NCBI RefSeq assembly: GCF_036324505.1
Contig: NC_086352.1
Span: 36,030,881 to 36,094,880 of the forward strand
Reading direction: 5' to 3'
From: Eleginops maclovinus
Taxonomy: Eukaryota > Chordata > Actinopteri > Perciformes > Eleginopidae
DNA: 64,000 nucleotides
The notes below the pieces were generated by a model that had not been told where the DNA came from, ran no database searches, and worked only from the letters and a program-made list of their open reading frames with translations. The stretch's first letter is position 1. Every line of letters begins with the position of its first letter. Made by a program: the position numbers and the translations under genes. Of this stretch, positions 36,264-48,967 are shown in pieces.

Positions 36264-39200
36264 TCAGCGTTGTAGACGCTGGTCTACACCGTAGTCTCTT
36301 TGTCGGGGGTTTCTGTTGAGTGTCTGTTGGTGAGCTGTGGTGTTGGGGGGTGGGGGAATCTGCAGCCGCACTCTCTGCTCCGTCTTCTTCCACGTGTTGA
36401 ACAGTTGCATGTGGTAGCGCACAGATACCTGAAAAAAAAACGTCATGTGACCAAAGTTTCACATTTCATGACTATGTGATGACAACTGAGTGCTCAGAGA
36501 TGTGTTGAAAGCTGAAGCTTGTGGATGGACCCTGAGCACAGATTATTCCCAAGGTCAGGAATCCACATAACTTCTCAGAGACCCAGGTGTGATTTTTGAG
36601 CTAATATTTGATTCTAAGCATTGTGTGTGTGTTTAGAAATTAAACCTACAGCTGTGGAGTGATGTTCTCACCTACACGTGTGAATCCTGTGTGCACATTT
36701 AACTCTGCTCTGGCTTTATGGCTGCAATTGTATATAATGTCATTCTTATGTTTATCTGTTTAAACAATCAGTAATTAATTTGACAACAAATTAAAAAAAA
36801 TAAACTCCAAATTATGTAAAAAATGTGACACAATGTAGTACATCAAGACACCGCATGTAGTAAAAATCTGTTGAATCCAGTAAAAAAAAAACACCTTTAG
36901 AAAGCAATATGTAAAACATTCTAGAGTTGTTTGGGGAATTTTATTTCGTGACCTTGTATTATTTAAAATTAAAAAAACACTCAAACAATGTACCATATGT
37001 TTCAAACTGTACTGTTTTGATTTGTTGTTTAGAAAAAGAGCTACAGTAAACGTTAAGGTTCTAACTGATGGTTTTCAATCTCTATTCAAGGTTGCTCCTT
37101 TGGGTTGTTTACTATTTTGTCAATAAAAACATTTGAGCTGCACTGTGGTCAAATTCCAAACTGGGAAGGTTTAAACGTCCCTCCTCTACAGGAAAATGCA
37201 ACAATCTTTAGCTTACTCTTACTTACTATAAAAGAACAAAGAGGTGAATGAACTTCTTTCAAGAAGGATTCTGGTAAGGTAATAGGAATAGTCTGAAATA
37301 TGAATACAGATTTTGGTAGCCAGATCATCTTAAAAAAGTGAATTCTTTGTACTAAATTAAGCTTTCAGTCAGACCATCTTTAGATGTGTTGCTTAAATTC
37401 TTTCAATGACAAAATGATCCTTATACAGCTGTGATTTATCGGCACTAATGAAGCAGTCAAGGTATTTAATGTGCTTTGTCTGTATTTTATTTAAAGGCCT
37501 CCTATTATGCTATATTTGAACAATATATTCCATCCATCCATCTATCTTCTCCCGCTTTTCCGTCAGGGTCGCGGAGGTAACAGCTCCAGCAGAGAGCCCC
37601 AAACTTCTCTTTCCCTGGCCACATCAGCCAGCTCTGACTGGGGGATTCCAAGGCGCTCCCAGGCCAGCAAAGAGATATAATCCCTCCACCTGGTCCTAGG
37701 TCTACCCCTCGGTTCTCTTCCCAGCTGGACGTGCCTGGAACATCTCCCTAGGGAGGCGCCCAGGTGGCATCCTCACGAGGTGCCCAAACCACCTCAACTG
37801 GCTCCTTTCAACGCGAAGGAGCAGCGGTTCTATTCTGAGTCCCTCCCGGATGAGTGATTTTCTCACCTTATCCCTAAGGGAGATGCCAGCCACCCTGCGG
37901 AGAAATCCCATTTCAGCCGCTTGTATTGGCGATTTCGTTCTTTCGGTCATGACCCATCCTTCATGACCATAGGTGAGGGTAGGAACGAAAATGGCCCGAT
38001 AGTCAGAGAGCTTTGCCTTCTGGCTCAGCTCTCTTTTCGTCACAACGGTGCGGTAAAGCGACTGCAGTACCGCTTCCGCTGCTCCGATTCTCCGGCCCAT
38101 CTCACGCTCCATTGTTCCCTCACTCGAGAACAAGACCCAGAGATACTTGAACTCCTTCACTTGGGGTAAGGCTTCATTCCCTACCTGGAGTGGACAGTCC
38201 ATCGGTTTCCTGCTGAGAACCATGGCCTCAGATTTGGAGGTGCTGATCCTCATCCCAGCCGCTTCACACTCGGCCGCGAACCAATCCACTGAGTGCTGAA
38301 GGTCACAGAACGATGAAGCCATTAGGACCACATCATCTGCAAAAAGCAGTGGTGCAATCCTTAGCCTACCGAACTGCTGACCCCCTCCCCCACGACTACG
38401 CCTTGAAATCCTGTCCATAAATATCACAAACAGGATTGGTGACAAAGCGCAGCCCTGGCGGAGGCCAACCCTCACCGGAAATCGGTCCCACATGCTACCG
38501 AGCACCCGCACACAGCTCTCGCTTTGAGGGTACAGAGATTGGATGGCCCTGAGTAGAGACCCCCTCACCCCATACTCCTGCAGCACCTCCCACAGTATCT
38601 CCCTGGGAACCCGGTCATACGCCTTCTCCAAATCCACAAAGCACATGTAGACCGGATGAGCATACTCCCAGGCCCCCTCCAGGATCCTTGCGAGAGTAAA
38701 AAGCTGGTCCGTCGTTCCACGACCAGGACGAAATCCACATTGTTCCTTCTCAATCTGAGGTTCGACAATCGGCCGGACCCTCCTATCCAGCACCTTAGAG
38801 TAAACTTTCCCGGGGAGGCTGAGTAATGTGATGCCTCTGTAATTGGCACACACCCTCTGATCCCCCTTTTTAAAAAGAGGAATCACCACCCCGGTCTGCC
38901 ACTCCTTCTGTACTGTTTCCGACTTCCACGCAATGTTGACGAGACGTGTCAACCATGACAGTCCCTCAACACCCAGAGCCTTCAGCATTTCTGGGCGGAT
39001 CTCATCCACCCCCGGGGCTTTGCCACTGTGGAGCTGTTTGACTACATCAGAGACTTACCCCCGTGAGATTGGAGTTGATCCCCCTTCATACTCCAGCTCC
39101 GCCTCTAACATAGAGGGCGGAGTTGTCGGATTCAGGAGTTCCTCAAAGTGTTCCTTCCACCGCCCTAACACCCTATCAGTTGAGGCAAACAGCATCCCAT

Positions 39201-42200
39201 CCTTACTGTACACAGCTTGGATGGTTCCCTTCTTCCCCCTCCTGAGGTGTCAGACGGTTTTCCAGAACAACTTTGGTGCCGACTGAAAGTCCTTCTCCAT
39301 GGCTTCTCCGAACTTCTCCCACGCCCGCTGCTTTGCCTCGGCCACGACTGAGGCTGCTGCCCTTTGGGCCTGTCGATACGTTGCAACTGCATCAGGAGTA
39401 CCCAGGGATAACATATCCCGGAAGGCCTCCTTCTTCAGCCGGACGGCTTCCCTGACCACCGGTGTCCACCTTATTGTTAAATCTTTATTCTGTTTCTAAG
39501 CATACTGTATTAAAGATATGCATTTTCTAGTACTGGTTTTTAAATCTCTATTTTGTCAAAATCCAGTTTGATTATGATGGAGGAGGTACATTTGTGCTTA
39601 ACCTGTTGTTTATGGTTTGTCACAGTCGATTAAACTAACAGTCTGAAGTCAGGAGTAGTGCTGCGTACCGGTACGCCGAACCGGTACTGGACTTGTAAAA
39701 CGTTTCTGTTCAAGTCCGGTTAAAACCGGAATGTCGGGAATCGGTACTTGGACTCACAAAAAATCTAGCACTTGCGTATATTCTCCTTTTTATTCTAAAC
39801 CATCTAAAACCTTCCATAGATAGAGAAATTTATTTGCGCTGAGAAAAGACGAAAAACATTGTGTCGCCTTCCGATATGGAGGCCATTATTGAACTCACCA
39901 AGTCTGCTTGCGAGATCTGTGTGACGTCAAGGGAAGCTAGCGATGTGATTGGCTTGGGGGTCTCGCTGTCACCTGTTCCGTCGGGGGTCCCGCCAACACC
40001 AGCTCCTGTTCCGTTAGGGGCCTCGCCATCATCTGTTCTGAAGGGGGTCCCGCCAACACTTGCTCCTGTTCCGTTGGGGGTCTCCCCATTACCTGTTCCG
40101 TCGGGGGTCCCGCCAACACCTGCTCCTGTTCCATTGGGGGTCTCTCCGTCACCAGTTCCATCGGGCGAGGGAGGGATCCCACCACTGCCTAAGCCGGCCT
40201 TCTGCCTGTCCTCCAGAGGGGTCCCATAGCGGGTTCCGCCGCCCTAAGGCCCATCCTCCAGTTCATCCTCCAGAGGCGCCTCGCCGTCCTCGAGCATGGT
40301 CTCGCCATCATCCAGCTCGTCCGCCAGAGGCGTCTCTCCGCCCTCCTGCCCGGCCACAGAGTGTCCCCGCCGCGGCCTCCGTTGCACTCCTGCCCGTCTT
40401 CCAGAGTTCCCCCGCAGTTGCCTTAGGTCCCGTCTTCGGCCCCGTCTCCGGCACTACGTTGTTTTTTTGTTTTTTTTTAAATATTTTTGGGGGCTTTTTG
40501 CCCTTAATGGGATAGGACAGTGGAGAGTGACAGGAAAGTGGGAGAGAGAGTCGGGGCGGGATCCGGAAAGGACCACGGGTCGGGAATCGAACCCGGGTCC
40601 CCGGCGTGTGTTGCAGGTGCGCCACCGCCGGGGCCCCTAGGTTGTTTCTTAAGAACGCTTTTGGCACCCCGGAGAGGGCTTACAAGCTGAACACCTTCTT
40701 CAATAGGTTCAGCTCTCCGCCCCATGCTGCTGTCTCCTCCACTTCACACCTCACCTCCACCACTCTGCTCACCTTGCCGTCCTGCGTTGTTCCTGTCCCT
40801 AAAAAGACGACTCCTTCTGGGCTCAATGACTATGGGCCAGTAGCTCTCACATCTCATGTGATGAAGGTGCTGGAGAGACTGGTCTTGTCCCATCTCAGAC
40901 CGCAGGTGAGATCATTTCTAAACCCTCTGCAATTTGCCTACCAGCCTCACCTGGGGGTGGACGATGCTTTTATCTACCTGCTGCAGCGTGCTCACTCGTA
41001 CCTGGATGGATCGGGGTGCACTGAGAGAATCACCTTCTTTGATTTCTCCAGTGCATTCAACACGATCCAGCCACGGCTACTGAGTGACAAGCTGCAGGCT
41101 ATAAGGGTAGACGCGTCCACCATCTCCTGGATTACCAACTAACTCACAGATAGGCCACAGTATGTCCGGCTGGGCAGTGTTCTGTCTGATGTGGTGGTTG
41201 GTAGTACAGGAGCCCCACAGGGAACCGTGCTGTCTCCTTTCCTGTTCACCTTATACACCACTGACTTTAAATACAACTCAGTTATGCCACCTGCAGAAAT
41301 GTTCGGATGACTCTACAGTGGTAGGGTGTATGAGGGATGGACAGGAGGAGGAGTACAGAGCGATGGTGGAGGAACTTGTGGAGTGGACTGGAAGTAACCA
41401 TCTGCTTCTGAATGTGGCCAAGACCAGAGAGATGGTCATTGATTTCAGGAGGAAGAGGACGTCTCCACAGCCCCTGTGCATCCTGGGAGAGGATGTGGCT
41501 GTTGCAGAGGACTACAAGTACTTGGGAGTGCACCTTGCAACGGACGGAACTGGAGGGCCACACTGATGCTGTGTACAAGAAGGGGATGGTTTGCTGGGGG
41601 GGCAGCATCAGAGCCGGTGACACCAGCAGACTTGAAAAACTAATTAAGAAAGCTGGCTCTGTCATCGGCATCAAACTGGACCCTGTTGAAGCTGTGATGG
41701 AGAGGAGGACTCTGAACAAACTGTTGTCCATCATAGATAACCCCACCCATCCTCTCAACCTGCAGCTGGAAGGACAGCAGAGCTCCTTCTCCAACAGACT
41801 GCTCCAGCTGTCAAAAGGACAGATACAGGAGAACATTCCTACCTATTGCAATAACTCTGTACAATAATTCACCTCTGGCTGGCAGGCAACTCACTGCTCC
41901 ATAGCCTCTCTGTAAACTGGACATAACATGCACATTTTATACTTTACACTTAACATTGTACATTTATATGATATTTTATTTAATATTCCATTTCATTGCA
42001 CTATTTTATCTGTATACTACTTATTTTTATTATATTGTATTTTGCTGCTGTAAAAAAAACAATCCCAGTTTGGGATGAATAAAGTATTTCTGATTTTGAT
42101 CTGACTAGTGAGGTTGGATGTTAACCCCATTTATTTGCAGAAATATAGTTAGGTTTGTTGGAATTATTTCTAATGTCATTTTCTGAAGTAACAAGCTGCC

Positions 42201-45200
42201 ATTGGAAAGGTTTCAATCATGGCTACATTGCACTTACAGTAAGATAAGGTAAAACAAGAGTAATATGTACTATCTGAATAGGCTTGGTGAGTAACACGGT
42301 ACATCTAAAGTGATTATATAGTTAGATTACAACAAGTGACATAAAAAACAGATATTCAGTGGCACTCACTTCCATCATCATGAAATGCTTTGAGCGGTTG
42401 GTCAAACCCACATCACCTCCTCCCTCCCTGACTCTCTGGACCCCCTGCAGTTTGCCTACAGAGCAAACAGATCCACAAACGATGCCATCGCCCTCCCCCT
42501 CCACACTGCATTCTCCCACCTGGACCAGAGGAACACATATGTGAGAATGCTGACTAGATTTCAGCTTTCAACACCATTGTGCCCTCCAAGCTCATCATCA
42601 AGCTCAGGGACCTTGGGCTCAGCAGCGCCCTCTGTGACTGGATCCTGAGCTTCCTGCCGGGCAGATCACAGGCAGCGCGGGTGGGAAACATCACATCCTC
42701 CACCCTGATCCTCAACACTGGTGCCCCTCAAGGCTGCATGCTCAGCCCTCTCCTCTGCTCACTGTTCACACACAACTGTGTGGCCACACACAGTTCCAAC
42801 ACCATCATCAAGTTTGCTGACGACACGACAGTCATCGGCCTGATCACCGACGGCGGCGAGACGGCGTACAGAGAGGAGGTCAGAGCCCTGATATCTTGGT
42901 GCCAGGACAACAACCTCCATCTCAACGTCAGCAAAACAAAGGAGCTGATTGTGGACTACAGGAAGAGGCAGAGAGAGGGACACGCCCCCATCACCATCAA
43001 CGGGACTACAGGGGAGAGAGTCAGCAGCTTCAGGTTCCTCTGTGTCCACATCACTGAGGACCTGACATGGACTCATCACACAAACACCATCACCAAAACA
43101 GCTCCACAGCAGCTTCTCTTCCTCCACAGGCTGCAGAGGTTCAAGATGGACTCCAGGATACTCTGCAACTTCTACAGGTGCACCATAGAGAGCATCCTGA
43201 CCCTCTACAGGTGCACCATAGAGAGCATCCTGACCTTCTACAGGTGCACCACAGAGAGCATCCTGACCTTCTACAGGTGCACCACAGACAGCATCCTGAT
43301 CCTCTACAGGTGCACCATAGAGAGCATCCTGACCTTCTACAGGTGCACCCTAGAGAGCATCCTGATCCTCTACAGGTGCACCATAGAGAGCATCCTGACC
43401 TTCTACAGTTGCACCATAGAGAGCATCCTGACCTTCTACAGGTGCACCATAGAGAGCATCCTGAACCTCTACAGGTGCACCATAGAGAGCATCCTGACCC
43501 TCTACAGGTGCACCATAGAGAGGATCCTGACCGGATGCATCATGGCCTGGTACAGCAGTTGCACCGCCCTCAGCTATAAGGCTCTACAGAGGGTGGTGAA
43601 AACTGCACAGCACGGAGCTGCCATCCATGGAGGACCTCTACTCCCAGCGGCTCAGGAAGAAACCCCACAGGATTATCAAAGACCCCATCAACAACAAACT
43701 GGTCTGTCTGCTGCTGCCTGGCAGGCGGTACGGCAGCATCAGGCCTTAAACCACCAGACTCAGAGACAGTTTCATTCCACAGGCCATAAGACTGCTAGAC
43801 ACCGGAGCTCTTCACAACTTCATACCATTCATCTGTTTGCATCTCACATATTTATCTATTATTATAATAAGCAGTATTGTATTTCACTGTACAGCATTTC
43901 CTTTTACATTCTATTTGTAGCTCATCTTATTCTATTTAACTTGTATATAGTTACTTGCATATCAGTTTTACAACATTCTCTTAGACTATTTTTACATGTT
44001 TTATAGTTTTTTGTCTTATATATATATTAATTTGCATTGTTGGAGGAGATTGGGACTTAAGATGTATAACAATAATTACACTATAGCTACTGTGTATTAT
44101 GAATCTTTGAATCTCTATTTCATATTTCTCTAAAGAATGTGACAAAGTATTTTAAAAATAACAGGCATATTTTACAAAGCACATGCACAGAGACTAGAAC
44201 GCTTGAGAAGTCTATTAACAGTACTACTTCTATCTTCCTTTTTAAATGCAGTCGCTGGGCATAATTCCAGGAACATTGTGTTTGCTTTTTTTATAAATTA
44301 AACTAAAACAACATTTCTTAACTATACTGTTCTGTAGGCCTAACATTGAATCTGGAATCCTAAGGCCTGTATATCTCCTTCTGCTGTTCTTTTTGGCACT
44401 TTAAATAGATGGTAAAATGGTAACTGGAATGCAATTTATTGAGCACTTTGTCTAATCATTACGGCTCCTCAAATCGCTTTTACATATACAGTAATATACA
44501 AGTATTCAGATTACATTACTTCAATACTGTGATACTTAAATAAGGTTACTGATTTACAGGTAATTAGTCATTGTTATGTAATGTTTAAAGTAACCCTCGC
44601 AACCCTGGGTCTGAATGAGGAGTATGACCCCAAACGTACCACAGTCCAAAAGACGTATATGGAAAAGAGGGCCAGCGTGAGGACCAGGAGCCCCAGGGCC
44701 TCCATGGTGTTGGTGTGGTAGAGGTCCATGGCTCCCTGAACACACAGCCACCCTGACAGGCTGGCCAGTGGCGTGATGAACAAGAAACACACAATGTCTC
44801 CACCCAGTGTCCTCCTCTGCTGCTGCACCGACGAAGAATACAACCACTGCGGGCCAGAAGGAGGAAACCAGATCATGAGGATGATAGAACTCCTCAGGTG
44901 GTTAGGTATGGCATCAGGCCGGCAGGTGGTGCTAGTGTTTGGATCAAGTAAACTGATGGATGCAGCTATGGATGCAGCAGGCTTTAAGACCCTAATATAT
45001 CTAATAGATCAATGCTACATTCATATTATGCATGAATATAAATCAATACATGGGACAATATTTGACAGTTTTTCACTTATGTTGTATTTATTCAATCAAT
45101 TTAGTTATTTATAACAGTAAGTCAGGACTTTTTCTTATTCATATAATTTTGTAAAATATATAATCAAATGAATATTTAATGAAACAAGTCCATAACACAG

Positions 45201-45250
45201 GATTTCTAAAATAATGATGTCAAGAGTCCAATAATAACACCTTGTTATAG

Positions 45251-45342
<92 letters not shown>

Positions 45343-46999
45343 AGAACAGATGCTGTGCTGCATAGTTCATGTCAGTGTTGTACCTGTGTTGCCTGACTGC
45401 AGGCTTATGCTCTTCACTGTGTAGCTTAACCTGGCAGAGAACATGGTGCTTAATCAGCAGATTACTGGCTGTGATCACACATGCAACAGGAAGCTAACAC
45501 TGGGCTCCCTCTCCAGAGACACACTTATCTCTCAGGCTAAGTGGCTTTAGAGGAACAAGTGTTCCAGCTAACATCAGCAGGTCCCTCCAAAGCCAAGAGG
45601 CTCCTCCCACTCAGTGATATCAGCTGTCTCATTGGGAAAACAGCAGGATATGGTCACATGTGTTATCATTGGTTCAATGTCTTCTGTCAGTGGGGCTTAT
45701 ATTACATTAATGAAATACTTTCAATCTGATTTTTTGGAGAGTGAGATAAACCATTGTATGTCTGTTAGAAGGTGTATTTTTAAACTTGTAAAACCTCTCC
45801 TCCTATTCGTTTTGCTAACAACGTCATGACTCCAATCTTAACTTGAACATGATCAATAACTATGTTGTCTTCTCACTCTAAGAAAGAAAGTCATCTCCTA
45901 AAATGATGAGCTTTTTAATTAAGTGACCAAAAACAAAATTGGATGTTTTGAGAAGAATAGCTGGCACTTCAAAATCTTTCTTTCTTCCATTTTTGTCTTT
46001 AAGTACATCAGAGGCAGCGTAAGCAACAACAGCTCACAGAGATCGTTTTGGTTTTATTTGTCTGGATTTCCAATATGCTGGATGGCTCATTGTAAATGAC
46101 TGCAGGTGGATATCTAAAGGATCTCATGGACCAATACCTTGAAGCCTGGAGAAGTAAAACCCTTTGAGAATGAACTTATGAGTTGATGTGCAACGTTGTT
46201 AAAGTAATTACGGTGTGTGTAGCTTAGGCCCACCTGAGTGAGGGGTTTTGGCAGCCGCTCCAGTGCAAACGGCTGCTGGCAGAGTTCACAGTGGCTACTG
46301 TTGGAGGCGGTGAGCCAGGTCTCCAGGCAGGCCCGGTGCACCACAGCCAGGCTCCCAGAGCACCTGCAGGGGGTCAACAGCTCCCCGGAGGGCCCACCTT
46401 CATGGCAGATCCTGCAAAACGGCTTCTCACTGCACACCCTGAAGACAGAGAGACACAGGAGTCAGACGACAGAGACTAAGATATGATTACGATCATTATC
46501 CTTTTAAATCCGTGCACATGAAATCTATTTCACGGCTGTCCGTCCTGGCAGACGGATCCCTCCTCTGCTGATCTCCTGGGGTTTCTATTGGAGGGTTTCC
46601 TTTCTCACTGCGAGGGTCTCTGACAGAGCGTGTTGTATTCTCTACACATTGTAAAGCCCTGAGACAAATGTGTAGTTTGTGATTTTCGGCTTTACAATTG
46701 GATTGATTGATTGATTGATGATTGCATACTGAGGCATTCACATGTGTGTTGTATCTTCAGTAATAGTCCCTCTGGATCAGCTCCAAAGAAGAGATCAGAT
46801 CGGTGTGTTACCTGTCAGGGATTGCTGCAGGTCCCTCAGTGGGCAGGTCTGTGTGACAGTGGGATACTTCAAAGTTGCAGTTGTTCAGCTCCTCCTCCAG
46901 CCTGTGTTCAACCCTTAACTTCACCCACCCCTCCACAAGGCTGGACACCCGTGGGATCGGGAGTTCCTCTGCTGTCATGTCAGCTGTATCAGGAGCCAT
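36264..46999 (-). CDS. marchf3: MARCH2/3-type membrane-associated RING-CH E3 ubiquitin ligase
   Basis: Four coding exons on the - strand: 46999-46812, 46438-46234, 44846-44640 and 36428-36264 (188, 205, 207 and 165 bp; 254 residues), all with AG/GT borders and matching phases. Exon 2 encodes a C4HC3 RING-CH domain (FCRICHEG...[10 protein letters not shown]...[11 protein letters not shown]...HCELCQQPF). Exon 3 encodes two membrane spans ([19 protein letters not shown] and [18 protein letters not shown]). Exon 4 gives the cytosolic tail [19 protein letters not shown]. Such ligases sit in endosomal membranes and ubiquitinate membrane proteins. The sequence is closer to MARCH3 than MARCH2 (FWT before the last exon; tail). 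The N-terminal exon is diverged and less certain. The last intron is 8.2 kb and full of LINEs. Confidence 0.88.
36440..37530. other. intronic sequence, nothing recognised
   Basis: AT-rich part of the last MARCH intron with no motif seen. Confidence 0.5.
37531..39480 (-). mobile_element. RTE-clade (Rex3-like) LINE, 5'-truncated
   Basis: A - strand reverse transcriptase. A 435-codon open stretch (39009-37702) shows [65 protein letters not shown] and the active site [10 protein letters not shown], and ends in the thumb region with [20 protein letters not shown]. Upstream codons (to 39480) contain a stop near 39057 and a frameshift near 39250. The 3' end carries gatggatggatgg repeats, characteristic of Rex3. 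No endonuclease domain remains. Confidence 0.88.
39630..39954. other. possible end of a DNA element, then start of a coding-like segment
   Basis: gtgctgcgtaccggtacgcc and a nearby second accggtac motif look like the border of a repeat seen in fish DNA transposons, but no partner end was found. From 39861 an open frame ([20 protein letters not shown]) leads into the proline-rich repeat. Confidence 0.25.
39955..40165. repeat. 60-bp coding minisatellite (proline/valine-rich)
   Basis: Three to four units of 60 bp, each made of two related 30-bp halves, encode [22 protein letters not shown] 20-residue repeats on the + strand. The open frame runs 39861-40229. Its position just before a LINE suggests it belongs to a 5' ORF of that LINE, but this is unproven. 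Confidence 0.7.
40458..40640 (-). mobile_element. tRNA-derived SINE
   Basis: The - strand has a box A-like tggcgcacctg and a box B ggttcgattcc near the 5' end, a conserved fish SINE body (cactgtcctatcccattaag) and an A-rich tail. Flanks share gttgttt, a likely target duplication. It is inserted in the LINE sequence on either side. Confidence 0.75.
40641..42100 (+). mobile_element. L2-like LINE, decayed
   Basis: Reverse-transcriptase pieces in several frames: [58 protein letters not shown] and [15 protein letters not shown], then [35 protein letters not shown] and a cagtttgggatgaataaag tail near 42066-42085. A stop near 41140, frameshifts near 41280 and 41555, and an apparent internal loss between [10 protein letters not shown] and the WGGSI segment show it is dead. 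Confidence 0.85.
42358..44115 (+). mobile_element. Rex1-like (CR1/L2 group) LINE with expanded internal repeat
   Basis: A 475-codon open stretch (42579-44006) holds the reverse-transcriptase palm: [20 protein letters not shown] and the active site [12 protein letters not shown], then [40 protein letters not shown], eleven tandem copies of an 11-residue unit and CIMAWYSSC. The 5' part (42358-42578) is frameshifted with a TAG. Downstream of the repeat the ancestral frame shifts near 43615. The first 5' domains are missing. Confidence 0.85.
43170..43532 (+). repeat. 33-bp in-frame minisatellite inside LINE reverse transcriptase (11 copies)
   Basis: Eleven units of 33 bp (ctctacaggtgcaccataga plus gagcatcctgacc), encoding variants of [11 protein letters not shown]. 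Related LINEs, such as the fragment at 20118, have this segment once. The open frame is kept because the unit is 11 codons. Confidence 0.95.
44116..44639. other. intronic sequence, nothing recognised
   Basis: AT-rich part of the last MARCH intron, just 3' of exon 3. Confidence 0.5.
45252..45341. repeat. (CA)n microsatellite
   Basis: About 90 bp of CA with a single interruption (cc) near 45310, in the second MARCH intron. Confidence 0.97.
46545..46733 (+). mobile_element. retroposon 3' tail with (ATTG)n end
   Basis: The segment tgtaaagccctgagacaaat, then a short spacer and attgattgattgattgatg, matches the general form of a widespread fish retroposon tail (…attgtaaagccctgaggcaaa… followed by a short tetranucleotide run). 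It lies in the first MARCH intron. Confidence 0.5.
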
Positions 47000-48932
47000 T
47001 CACTGATGTCTGGGGTCACATCTGTTAGCAGACACACACAGGTACAGGCATTTGACAATTCATATATACTGAGTAAAGTGCCCTAACAGTGTTTTGAAGT
47101 TATACAGAAACAATATAAGTTAGTCATATTTTATAGAGTTAAAGGGTTGCTTCCATCAATAATGTTTGACGGTTTCCCTCCCTTTTGTTCATCAGATACA
47201 GAAAAAATCGGAATGTTTTTTTTCTGTATCCGAAATGGTTCAGTGTGTATAGAATGCTAGTCACACCATGCATTGTGTTGAATATGTTTGTTATTTTCAT
47301 AATAGACTGACTGCTCTGTGTTTGCTTACATGTGAGCCATAGCAACCCTTTTTGGAGACAACGTGTCAAAGCTGAGTTTACTGATTGCTACGTTTCCCCC
47401 TACCAAGTGGCCAAAATGACAACAAAATCCCAAATAGAATTAGAATTTAGTTTAGTTGATCCAAAGCAGCTACATAGTTAAAATTAGGTCAAGTTACAGA
47501 CAGTAATATCAGTAAATTCTTGATGAAACACATTTTGAAATAGAACATGTAGGACGCTTAATAACCAAAAATGACTTGATAACTTGGAACACTTTTTACA
47601 ATGTTGATTTATACAGTAATGTACCTACCTGTGTGTGATGCAGCACACACCGGCTGTGTCTTGCAGCTTGCTCTCCTGATTGAACATTTGAGTCAAAAAG
47701 TCAGCACTGAACTCAAAGGAAGCTCGGGTGTACAGCTGACCCTGTTTGAGATAAGGCGCGTTATATCACACACACACAGAAGCTTTAGCGGTCAAACATA
47801 AACACTGAGCTATTGCAGAGCCAATCACGCAGCAGGACTAATGAGCGCTGAGCCAATGGGCTTCAAACAGCACCTTGTATAAAGTCATACTGTAAATGAA
47901 TTTCTAATATTAGTCTTACCATCAGCTTCATATCCACAAACACTGTGATCGTGTCTGCTCCCTCCCCTTCTGTTATCAGACCGTGTGTGTGGAGGCTCCT
48001 CAGGAAGCCTGCCTGCAGATTAATGTTGCTGACGGGTGGTGGGGGAATAGTGAGGGATTAGATGGAGGGAAAAGTGAGGGCCAGGCCAGACGAGTGGAAA
48101 TAACATCAGGGTGAGCGAGACAGAGCAGGAGCAGCTCCTCAAACCCCCCACCCCTCACATTCTAATCTTGTAAGGGTCTACCAGGCAGCAGAGCGTGCCC
48201 TCCAATGGCCTCCCAGCTCCTATGATAATATAGGCTGGATATATGTGTGTGTTCTGTGGATTGTGTTGTGTTGACAAGTATGTGGAGGGTTTTATACACT
48301 ATCAATGGTTTAAATGTCGACAAACAGCAACACATTGTACACAAAGTATCAAAAGATGCCTTCACTTCTCTTCTTTTCACTGCAGGTGGGCTTTGATTTC
48401 ATATTGTCAAAACGGTTGGACACATCTCTGTCTGTGTGTTGCATTGAAGAAGGCACATGCTCCCCTTACTCCTCTGCAGTACAGGACTCTGCTTTTTCTT
48501 AGCATGAATACAGACTTCGATCTGGGGGATTTGAATATACACCTGTGCATCTCCCTTTTGCTCCTGCTTTACTGTATACATTGTGAACTGTTTTGGTATC
48601 GCTCCATCAGTTAAGGGACCCATTCACTGGAAGGGACACTCTTGTCTTTGAGACGGTAAATGACCAGCAAATTATCTTTCTATCATTTCACATTCTCTGT
48701 GGGTGCAATATTTAGGAAACATGTTACAATAGTCATGAAATAATGTTTTTAATCATAGAACCATGTATATGGATATACAGCTCTGGAAAAACCACTCCAA
48801 ATTGTTCTTAGATCTTCTCTACATGTATGGCAGCCATTCCAGCATCTGTTGAATTCCAACACAGAGAACAAGCGCAGTAGTTTATAGAATACATAAAAAA
48901 AAAAAAAAAAAGTAACTCAAAGACATATTGTA

Positions 48933-48967
<35 letters not shown>

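Noticed and set aside
37921..39499. Several + strand open frames over the RTE LINE
   Set aside because: They are antisense shadows of the reverse transcriptase.
40540..40640. tRNA gene from box A and box B motifs (also at 51800-51880, 53824-53870 and 54950-55013)
   Set aside because: The motifs are followed by SINE bodies and the cloverleaf is not maintained, so these are tRNA-derived SINE heads.
43170..43532. Regular 33-bp repeats resembling a CRISPR array
   Set aside because: There are no spacers between units, they lie inside a LINE reverse-transcriptase frame, and the DNA is vertebrate.
45135..45478. Valine/cysteine repeat open frames
   Set aside because: They are translations of the (CA)n microsatellite.
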